Shown here piece by piece: positions 1-3,846 of a DNA stretch of 5,080 nt; position 1 is the first letter of the stretch; each line of letters starts with the position of its first letter. Origin of the DNA: Candidatus Methanoplasma sp. (GTDB lineage: Archaea; Thermoplasmatota; Thermoplasmata; Methanomassiliicoccales; Methanomethylophilaceae). The notes beneath the pieces are model-generated. The model was not told the origin of the DNA and did not search any database. It saw only the letters and a list, made by a program, of their open reading frames with translations. Location of the stretch: NCBI GenBank assembly GCA_031271555.1, contig JAISVN010000155.1, positions 1 to 5,080 on the forward strand. The letters are read 5' to 3'. A program made the position numbers and the translations under genes.

Positions 1-157
1 TTATTGCGGTGGTATGCTGCTTAGACAATCCGTTGGTGGGCCGGTTCTCGCGTATCCTCGTCAGCCTCGTGTTCACGCCTGTGACCACAGACAGCGCTAC
101 CGATGTACGGACCATCTGCCCTCCGCCTTCTCCTCTGGAGCTGTCTATCTCAAGCAT
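1..157 (-). CDS. rtcA: RNA 3'-terminal phosphate cyclase, N-terminal part (runs off left edge)
   Basis: This is the first 52 codons of RNA 3'-terminal phosphate cyclase, which uses ATP to turn an RNA 3'-phosphate into a 2',3'-cyclic phosphate and acts in RNA repair or processing. The start reads [18 protein letters not shown], followed by SVALSVVTG and [19 protein letters not shown]. This matches the family's N-terminal blocks EIDG-x-GEGGGQ-x-LR-(T/S), ALS-x-(I/V)TG and IR-x-(N/G)R-x-x-GL-x-x-QH. The catalytic His lies near the C-terminus and is outside the window. I chose the ATG at 155-157 because homologues begin at this point. In-frame ATGs at 169 and 193 would add 4 or 12 residues that do not fit the family. 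The usual Gly after EID is Ser here. The gene lies downstream of tRNA-Gly on the same strand and probably has its own promoter. The identification is recalled family similarity, with no search run. Confidence 0.9.
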   Translation of the reverse strand, partial: MLEIDSSRGEGGGQMVRTSVALSVVTGVNTRLTRIRENRPTNGLSKQHTTAI

Positions 158-182
158 GTGGTGCACCATATGTATTAGTGCT

Positions 183-191
183 ACAATATAC
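183..191 (-). promoter_or_regulatory. Candidate TATA box for rtcA
   Basis: The minus strand reads TGTATATTG here. Its centre lies about 30 bases before the chosen rtcA ATG, the spacing expected for an archaeal TATA box giving a leaderless or very short-leader mRNA. No convincing Shine-Dalgarno sequence precedes the ATG. The element is short and AT-rich, so it could be chance. Confidence 0.35.
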
Positions 192-202
192 ATCCTATAG
201 CT

Positions 203-229
203 AAAAACGTGCTAACCTCTTTTCCGAGG
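203..229 (-). terminator. Possible terminator between tRNA-Gly and rtcA
   Basis: Read on the minus strand, CCTC (229-226) pairs with GAGG (219-216) across a 6-base loop, and a run of five T follows at 207-203. A second inverted repeat, GACAAA/TTTGTC with a 5-base loop (231-247), lies just upstream. Together they could end transcription coming from tRNA-Gly before the rtcA promoter. The stems are short, so this is weak. Apart from these hairpins I see nothing in 200-318. Confidence 0.3.
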
Positions 230-318
230 CGACAAACAGTATTTGTCAGCCAGCATAACCACGCCTGACGAAAGCCGCGATGAGCATTCTTCAAAAGGAC
301 CCTGCATAACGCAAGAGG

Positions 319-390
319 TGCGATTGCCGGGATTCGAACCCGGGTCAGAAGCTTGGGAAGCTCCCGTCCTAACCACTGGACTACAATCGC
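319..390 (-). tRNA. tRNA-Gly (anticodon CCC)
   Basis: A full cloverleaf can be folded. The acceptor stem GCGATTG pairs with CAATCGC, and the D stem GTCC pairs with GGAC. The anticodon stem GGAGC/GCTTC contains one G-T pair. The loop TTCCCAA puts CCC in the anticodon, which reads GGG glycine codons. The T arm is CCGGG-TTCGAAT-CCCGG, and the discriminator base is A (319). The gene is 72 bases with a 4-base variable loop and no intron. The CCA end is not encoded (CCT follows the acceptor region), unlike both valine tRNAs in this window, so it must be added after transcription. Confidence 0.96.
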
Positions 391-412
391 TTAATCGTGC
401 ATATCCATGGAG

Positions 413-429
413 TAATTATATCTTTTTCC
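413..429 (-). promoter_or_regulatory. TATA box and purine-rich BRE-like element for tRNA-Gly
   Basis: The minus strand carries GGGAAAAAG followed directly by ATATAATTA. The TATA centre is about 27-28 bases before the tRNA 5' end, so transcription would start within a few bases of the mature end. The purine-rich stretch immediately upstream is where archaeal BRE elements sit. Its orientation is divergent from the tRNA-Val(UAC) promoter about 30 bases away. Confidence 0.6.
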
Positions 430-446
430 CGGCGGGCACTGGGATG

Positions 447-455
447 TTTTTAATA
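447..455 (+). promoter_or_regulatory. TATA box for tRNA-Val(UAC)
   Basis: TTTTTAATA lies with its centre about 28-29 bases before the tRNA 5' end at 480. This is the same spacing as for the other two tRNA genes here. The 89 bases between tRNA-Gly and tRNA-Val thus hold two divergent core promoters and little else. Confidence 0.6.
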
Positions 456-479
456 CTCCTTAATTATTCAGGCTACTGC

Positions 480-555
480 GGGCTCATGGTCTAGGGGTTA
501 TGACGGCGCCCTTACAAGGCGCAGATCGCCGGTTCAATTCCGGCTGGGCCCACCA
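480..555 (+). tRNA. tRNA-Val (anticodon UAC), CCA encoded
   Basis: The acceptor stem GGGCTCA pairs with TGGGCCC (one G-T pair). The D arm has a 3-bp stem GTC/GAC. The anticodon stem GCGCC/GGCGC holds loop CTTACAA, giving anticodon TAC for valine. The T arm is GCCGG-TTCAATT-CCGGC. Discriminator A (552) is followed by genomic CCA (553-555). There is no intron. The T-arm and 3' end closely match tRNA-Val(CAC) at 1124-1199, which lies in the opposite orientation. Confidence 0.96.
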
Positions 556-557
556 TT
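487..557 (+). repeat. Inverted repeat arm 1 (shared tRNA-Val sequence)
   Basis: Bases 487-505 are identical to the reverse complement of 1174-1192 (19 bases, D-arm region). Bases 526-557 match the reverse complement of 1122-1153 at 30 of 32 positions (T arm through CCATT). The shared stretch runs two bases beyond the CCA end. The similarity is explained by two isoacceptor tRNA genes, but their convergent arrangement makes a natural inverted repeat around 568 bp. Confidence 0.85.
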
Positions 558-880
558 TCCACTCCTTCTGTCAATATCGATGTCAGACCATCTTTGCCGG
601 TAGTCTCGCTCGAATCGGGAAACATCCACACCCATTCAAGAGAGAAAACAGTATAGTCGTTGTATCCTCGACCGCCCCCGCATTGTTTCGAGGCGCGTCG
701 GCAGTTCATTTTTATTGTGTATGAGATGGAGTACACCGATCTGTGGGGAGAATTCTTCTCCATCGGGATCGCCTTTGCCGCCGATCGTTATGAAGTTCCT
801 GTGCGGTATTGTCGCGCAAGCGATGGAGATGCATCCGCCGAAAAATAAGATGCATCCTGCTTTTTGCACTCATACTTCAT
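556..880 (-). pseudogene. Broken GyrI-like effector-binding domain gene, two frameshifts, C-terminal half missing
   Basis: Three minus-strand segments join into one recognisable protein. Segment 1 starts at the ATG at 880 and reads MKYECKKQDASYFSADASPS. Segment 2, shifted by a frameshift near 813-817, reads TIPHRNFITIGGKGDPDGEE then FSPQIGV. Segment 3, back in the first frame after a second shift near 730-737, reads YSISYTIKM and, further on, GYNDYTVFSLEWVW. This follows the family pattern I remember for GyrI-like small-molecule-binding proteins (PF06445 type): MKYEWKKQ, TPSL-x-x-VP, F-x-x-I-x-GKG(D/N)PN, ALYS-x-(A/S)Y-x-(I/V)KM, and YTV-x-PLEG-(V/L)W. Homologues are about 200 residues. Here similarity ends around residue 110, and the frame runs into tRNA-Val(UAC). 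The first shift lies in CGCGC and fits a CG dinucleotide gain; the second fits a small deletion. No single reading frame encodes the protein. The family call is from memory, with no search run. Confidence 0.72.
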
Positions 881-901
881 GAAGGCAGGACATTAGTAAA
901 A

Positions 902-910
902 TGATATAGG
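902..910 (-). promoter_or_regulatory. Possible relict TATA box of the GyrI-like pseudogene
   Basis: The minus strand reads CCTATATCA, centred about 26 bases before the ATG at 880, which would give a leaderless transcript. The surrounding 890-960 is strongly AT-rich, so chance occurrence is quite possible. Confidence 0.3.
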
Positions 911-929
911 ATTTTTGATATTCGTGCTA

Positions 930-1118
930 TTATGTAGGTTTTTGATGCAATCCTTTATATACTACATACTTCATATTAGTGGATGATACTTCCAACCATG
1001 GCAGTTCAAACCGAACCGTAGGATACACATCTTCTTCCTCCATTCTGCGGTTCGGGAAAAATTTCTTAACATGCATCAGATCTCTCAGAAACATCTGACC
1101 GCTAGTGTGACAACTCAA
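930..1118 (-). CDS. Uncertain short ORF, possibly a gene remnant
   Basis: An open frame of up to 62 codons starts with TTG at 1118, with later ATG options at M9 (1094) and M15 (1076). The stretch FFPNRRMEEEDVYPTVRFEL looks more protein-like than random, being rich in charged residues and valine. There is GAGAG about 6 bases before the second ATG. I do not recognise it and see no cysteine or metal motif. It begins just past the 3' end of tRNA-Val(CAC), in the same direction, and ends about 50 bases before the GyrI-like pseudogene. It could be a small gene, the remains of a gene truncated at the tRNA, or a chance frame. A 14-bp stem-loop lies inside it, which favours caution. Confidence 0.25.
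   Translation of the reverse strand: MSCHTSGQMFLRDLMHVKKFFPNRRMEEEDVYPTVRFELPWLEVSSTNMKYVVYKGLHQKPT
1011..1055 (+). repeat. Inverted repeat / predicted stem-loop
   Basis: CCGAACCG (1011-1018) and CGGTTCGG (1048-1055) are perfect inverted copies. Pairing continues inward on plus-strand RNA through 1019-1024 with 1042-1047, using two G-U pairs, for 14 bp in all around a 17-base pyrimidine-rich loop. GAAAAATTT follows. On the minus strand the two wobbles become A-C mismatches, so a plus-strand RNA would be the stable form. TTTATATA at 952-959 could drive such a transcript, with a start near 982. Function is unknown. Confidence 0.5.
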
Positions 1119-1121
1119 AAC

Positions 1122-1192
1122 AATGGTGGGCCCGGCCGGATTTGAACCGGCGACCTCCGCCGTGTGAAGGCGACGTCATAACCCCTAGACCA
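1122..1192 (-). repeat. Inverted repeat arm 2 (shared tRNA-Val sequence)
   Basis: Partner of the arm at 487-557. The identical 19 bases are at 1174-1192 and the 30-of-32 match is at 1122-1153. Recombination between arms would invert the enclosed 568 bp rather than remove it. Confidence 0.85.
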
Positions 1193-1199
1193 CAGGCCC
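1124..1199 (-). tRNA. tRNA-Val (anticodon CAC), CCA encoded
   Basis: The acceptor stem GGGCCTG pairs with CGGGCCC (one T-G pair). The D stem is GTC/GAC. The anticodon stem TCGCC/GGCGG holds loop TTCACAC, giving CAC for the valine codon GTG. The T arm is GCCGG-TTCAAAT-CCGGC. Discriminator A (1127) is followed by CCA at 1126-1124. There is no intron. TTTT follows at 1120-1117 on the minus strand and could serve as a simple T-tract terminator. Confidence 0.96.
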
Positions 1200-1223
1200 G
1201 TGGCCCGGTCTATTAAGGTTGAT

Positions 1224-1232
1224 GTATTTAAG
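1224..1232 (-). promoter_or_regulatory. TATA box for tRNA-Val(CAC)
   Basis: The minus strand reads CTTAAATAC, a near-consensus archaeal TATA box centred about 29 bases before the tRNA 5' end at 1199. The spacing matches the other two tRNA genes in the window. Confidence 0.65.
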
Positions 1233-1321
1233 AATTGAGAATGTTCGGTCGAAACGCATCAATAAAAGTGCAGTCAGACAGTCGCATACGCTATGGAAAA
1301 ATGCTGAACCGTCCTCTAAGT

Positions 1322-1330
1322 AAAATAATA
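1322..1330 (+). promoter_or_regulatory. Candidate TATA box for the SHOCT protein gene
   Basis: AAAATAATA is centred about 27 bases before the ATG at 1353, the spacing for a leaderless archaeal transcript. No Shine-Dalgarno sequence is visible before that ATG (TTTAAGAAT), which supports a leaderless start. Confidence 0.45.
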
Positions 1331-1352
1331 TGAACGGATATACTTTAAGAAT

Positions 1353-1700
1353 ATGGGGAAAACATGTATTGGTTGCGGCAAGCCCGTCGGAGGCGTGTTT
1401 GGCGCGTTCACTGTGAAAATCTTTTACGGCGAAGTATGCCTCACATGCAACAAAAAGATCGATTCTATTCCTGATCATCAGTTTTTGACGCCGGATCAGA
1501 TCAAGGACATCGTAAGCGGCAAGGTCCTGCCAAGCGACATAAAGGCATCGCCGCGGTTCGCAAGCCCGGCCGTTGAATCCGCTCCCAGAACATCGGCATC
1601 GGCAATTGATGAGATCAGGCAGTACAAAGGGCTTCTGGACGAGGGGATAATAACACAGGAAGAGTTCGATGCGCTCAAGAAACGTCTCTTGGGCCTGTGA
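1353..1700 (+). CDS. Small zinc-ribbon protein with C-terminal SHOCT domain
   Basis: This 115-residue protein has two recognisable ends. Residues 5-32 carry two cysteine pairs, CIGC (5, 8) and CLTC (29, 32), spaced as in a treble-clef or zinc-ribbon fold and resembling the DUF4428 type. Residues about 60-83 form a Ser/Ala/Pro-rich linker. Residues about 84-114 (IDEIRQYKGLLDEGIITQEE and onward to KKRLLGL) are a typical SHOCT motif, a short C-terminal helical element often found on membrane or oligomerising proteins and thought to mediate protein contacts. There is no signal peptide or membrane segment, so it is probably cytosolic. The gene ends in tandem stops TGA TAA. It precedes the ALDH-like gene by 63 bases on the same strand, but a functional link is not evident. 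The exact role is unknown. Confidence 0.88.
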   Translation: MGKTCIGCGKPVGGVFGAFTVKIFYGEVCLTCNKKIDSIPDHQFLTPDQIKDIVSGKVLPSDIKASPRFASPAVESAPRTSASAIDEIRQYKGLLDEGIITQEEFDALKKRLLGL

Positions 1701-1729
1701 TAAAACACCACCTTCCATACCATCTGTGA

Positions 1730-1740
1730 AAAGATTAACT
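1730..1740 (+). promoter_or_regulatory. Weak candidate promoter for the ALDH-like gene
   Basis: AAAGATTAACT lies with its centre about 28 bases before the ATG at 1764, where a TATA box for a leaderless mRNA would be. It departs from consensus. AGGT four bases before the ATG is too close for a good Shine-Dalgarno site. Read-through from the SHOCT gene is the alternative, since no clear terminator is seen in the 63-base gap. Confidence 0.25.
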
Positions 1741-1763
1741 ATTCAGGCGCATTATCAGGTCTG

Positions 1764-3149
1764 ATGACGAATCCAGACAGCATTGCTTATGACGATGAGA
1801 AGTTCGAGGCGGCTTTCCAGGCCGCGCTCCAGCTTAAGAAGAAGGATTATCCGTCCTACGTAGGCGGAATGAAAATTGCTTCAGGCAACGAGTTCGTCAT
1901 AAAAAGCCCGATCGACAGCAGCATCAGCTTCGGCTTCTTCCAAGAGCCGGAGGATGGGATAACCGATCATGCGGTGGATGTCGCGGTCAGTGTCCATCCG
2001 CATTGGAGCGGCACAGACATAAATGAAAGAAAAAAATGTTTCGAGAGCCTTCTGGCGATGCTCAATGCCCAAAGATACAGGCTGGCAGCGATGGTACTGC
2101 TGAGTTCTGGGATGACAAGGCGCGAATCCGTGGCAGAGGTGGACAGGCTCATCGAGATCGTGTCCTCGGAATGCAGGAACGCGAAGACCCTGAAAGGAAG
2201 AACCGGGGCATGGGGGATAATGACATCTTACAATTCCCCGCTTGCATCTCCCATGGGCCATGCCGTATCGGCGATGATAGCAGGCAACACGGTCGTCGTG
2301 ATGCCGTCCAGGCATTGCCCGGTCCCTGTGTACATGGTCTATGAGATGATGGAGAACGCAGGTCTGCCGTCCGGTGTCATGAACCTGATCATCGACAGGA
2401 AGGACAGGGCATACGAGCGCCTTGCGAACGACCCGAGACTGGAAGGGATAGTGGTATCGGGATCCGCCGGCTATCTGGAGGAGATGATATTCCTGCAGGT
2501 CGATGACGAGCTCAAGGTACTCAACGAACTGAAAGGGATGAATCCTATAATCGTTCATCGCCCGGGAGACCTGGCCTCGACCGTGGATGAGATCCTGTCC
2601 TCTGCATTCTCGTACAGCGGGCAGAGGCTTTTCTCTACGTCGAAGCTCATAATCACCGCGGATGACAGCAACAAGGTCATAAACCTGCTTTTGGAGAAAG
2701 TGAAAGGGCTGAAGATAGGCGATCCGGCAGATGCAGATGCATTCTCCGGACCGATGATATCAGAGGCGAATTCGAAAGAGTTCGTCAAGAAGATGGACGA
2801 GGTGCGCGGGAACATCCTTTACGGAGGAAAGAAGATCATCGACGAGTTCACTCAGAACGGCCAATATTTCGCACCTGCGATCATAACGGGTCTGGATGAC
2901 GACAATGAGCTGATGTACATGGACTTCGGGATGCCGATCCTCTGCATAAAGACGGTCCAGAACTTCGATGAGGCGCTCGAAGAGCTCTCCAACACCGAAC
3001 GCGGCCTGTCGGCAGGCATATTCTCGAAGGACCACAAAGCCGTGGAAAGGTTCCGCTCCGAAGCGGATGTGATGTTCAAATTCATCAATGAGAGCAACAC
3101 ATCCCTGCGCCCCGCAGCATATGCCAGGGCGGAAGAGTTCTTAAAATGA
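1764..3149 (+). CDS. Aldehyde-dehydrogenase-fold protein lacking the catalytic cysteine
   Basis: This 461-residue protein has the ALDH superfamily layout. Residues 150-185 (GIMTSYNSPLASP ... AGNTVVVMPS) form the Rossmann-side motif with the conserved Asn157. SGSAGYLEE (242-250) sits at the usual GS-x-x-(V/T)G site. Glu255 in NELKG corresponds to the general base. The active-site loop AFSYSGQRLFSTS (281-293) has Leu289 where working enzymes have Cys (GQ-x-C). The cofactor-binding Lys of KPS is Met180. The EEIFGP motif is altered to YMDFGMP (385-391), and the C-terminal PFGG-x-K-x-SG block is not seen. Overall similarity is nearest to the P5C or succinate-semialdehyde dehydrogenase type. With thiol and Lys both gone it is unlikely to oxidise aldehydes by the normal route. 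The reading frame is intact, which suggests selection for another role, such as ligand binding, a scaffold or another chemistry. It meets the operon on the other strand tail to tail. Confidence 0.9.
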   Translation: MTNPDSIAYDDEKFEAAFQAALQLKKKDYPSYVGGMKIASGNEFVIKSPIDSSISFGFFQEPEDGITDHAVDVAVSVHPHWSGTDINERKKCFESLLAMLNAQRYRLAAMVLLSSGMTRRESVAEVDRLIEIVSSECRNAKTLKGRTGAWGIMTSYNSPLASPMGHAVSAMIAGNTVVVMPSRHCPVPVYMVYEMMENAGLPSGVMNLIIDRKDRAYERLANDPRLEGIVVSGSAGYLEEMIFLQVDDELKVLNELKGMNPIIVHRPGDLASTVDEILSSAFSYSGQRLFSTSKLIITADDSNKVINLLLEKVKGLKIGDPADADAFSGPMISEANSKEFVKKMDEVRGNILYGGKKIIDEFTQNGQYFAPAIITGLDDDNELMYMDFGMPILCIKTVQNFDEALEELSNTERGLSAGIFSKDHKAVERFRSEADVMFKFINESNTSLRPAAYARAEEFLK

Positions 3150-3165
3150 TCAGAATCCTCTGATC
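3148..3165. terminator. Bidirectional terminator hairpin over two convergent stop codons
   Basis: GATCAGA (3148-3154) and TCTGATC (3159-3165) form a perfect 7-bp stem with a 4-base loop. On the plus strand it is followed by T-rich sequence (CCCTTTTAAC, then CCTTT). On the minus strand it is followed by ATTTTAAG. The hairpin includes part of the ALDH-like stop codon and the last codons of the radical SAM gene. It could end transcription from both sides. Archaeal termination depends mainly on T tracts, so the stem's contribution is inferred. Confidence 0.55.
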
Positions 3166-3842
3166 CTTACCCTTTTAACATATCCTTTAGCGGTCTCTGC
3201 CATTTTTACCAATGCGGGCTTCGGATACGGCTTGATGTTCATCTTGGGATCCAGAGTGATCCTGGGGTCGAACTGCTGGATTATCATGCTGTCCGAATCA
3301 TCGACATCTCTGAGCAGTCTTACGAATGATTCGTGGGTTATTATCCCCGGGACCGCCGCTGTCCGTATCTCATATGAAACTCCGGACTCTTTGAGTATGG
3401 CTAGGCTTCTCCTTATCAGGCCCGTATCCACATCGATTCCTGCCGCTTTCCGGTACTGTTCGGGGTCGAGAGGGGACATGATGTTGATGCATATCTTGTC
3501 AACAAGTTTCGCACCTATTAGATCGTCAAGCATGTCGGGGTTGCTTCCGTTCGTATCCAGCTTGACCTTCAGCTTCAGTTTCTTTATCTCGCCTGCCAGT
3601 TTGTAAAGGTCGTCGTGTATGGTGGGTTCTCCTCCGGAGATGACAGCGGCTTCCAGGAAGTCACGGTTGTCCTTTATGTATCTCAATATGGAGGAAAGGT
3701 CGACATCATCATTCGATTCTATAACGAGATCGGGCCGGTTGCAGCAGGGGCATCTGAAGTTGCATCCGGACAGCAGTATCATGCAGGCGCTCTTTCCCTC
3801 CCAGTCCTGGAGAGTCGTCTTTACGAACCCTGCGATCCTCAT
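3150..3842 (-). CDS. Radical SAM activating enzyme, anaerobic ribonucleotide reductase activase type (NrdG-like)
   Basis: This 230-residue protein carries the radical SAM signature CNFRCPCC, with cluster cysteines at 27, 31 and 34 (C-x3-C-x2-C). SGGEP (69-73) is the SAM-binding GGE motif. KLDTNGSNP (94-102) is characteristic of the short glycyl-radical activating family related to NrdG and PflA. The early block LQDWEGKSACMILLSGCNFR resembles the family's N-terminus. Such enzymes cleave S-adenosylmethionine and place a glycyl radical on a partner; for NrdG that partner is the class III ribonucleotide reductase NrdD. No partner gene is visible here. Oddly, the residue before the third cysteine, usually aromatic, is Cys33, and Asn35 replaces the common His. 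The start ATG lies 4 bases after the ACT gene's TGA, with AGGA at 3850-3853 as ribosome binding site. The substrate assignment is uncertain. Confidence 0.88.
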   Translation of the reverse strand: MRIAGFVKTTLQDWEGKSACMILLSGCNFRCPCCNRPDLVIESNDDVDLSSILRYIKDNRDFLEAAVISGGEPTIHDDLYKLAGEIKKLKLKVKLDTNGSNPDMLDDLIGAKLVDKICINIMSPLDPEQYRKAAGIDVDTGLIRRSLAILKESGVSYEIRTAAVPGIITHESFVRLLRDVDDSDSMIIQQFDPRITLDPKMNIKPYPKPALVKMAETAKGYVKRVRIRGF

Positions 3843-3846
3843 GTCA

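Noticed and set aside
747..761. Hairpin GGAGAA-TTC-TTCTCC
   Set aside because: It lies within the pseudogene coding segment (Glu-Glu-Phe-Ser codons) with no T tract after it; the short stem is explained by codon choice.
660..848. Plus-strand frame of 62 codons with some GC-rich third positions
   Set aside because: It lies antisense to the GyrI-like pseudogene, whose family motifs are clear on the minus strand, so the plus frame is a shadow.
827..857. Ten-base direct repeat (GGATGCATCT on the minus strand) with a 21-base period, including the palindrome GATGCATC
   Set aside because: It falls in frame inside the GyrI-like pseudogene, and the segment length matches what I recall for intact family members, so it is probably chance rather than a transposon footprint or an attachment site.
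875..884. Perfect palindrome CTTCATGAAG within a larger TCCTGC/GCAGGA inverted repeat (855-890), considered as an operator
   Set aside because: It overlaps the start codon of a pseudogene, the outer loop is 24 bases, and a single palindrome in AT-rich DNA gives no support for a regulator site.
978..1100. Possible C/D box guide RNA (ATGATA near 984 and CTGA near 1095)
   Set aside because: The C box fits poorly, the boxes are too far apart for an archaeal C/D sRNA of about 60-70 bases, and no internal C'/D' pair was found.
1185..1718. Long minus-strand frame of 177 codons opposite the SHOCT gene and into tRNA-Val(CAC)
   Set aside because: It overlaps a convincing zinc-ribbon/SHOCT gene and a tRNA, has no recognisable domain, and is rich in Cys, Arg and Leu as antisense frames of GC-rich genes often are.
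1881..2558. Minus-strand frame of 225 codons opposite the ALDH-like gene
   Set aside because: Its His- and Arg-rich composition and full overlap with a clear ALDH-fold gene mark it as an antisense shadow.
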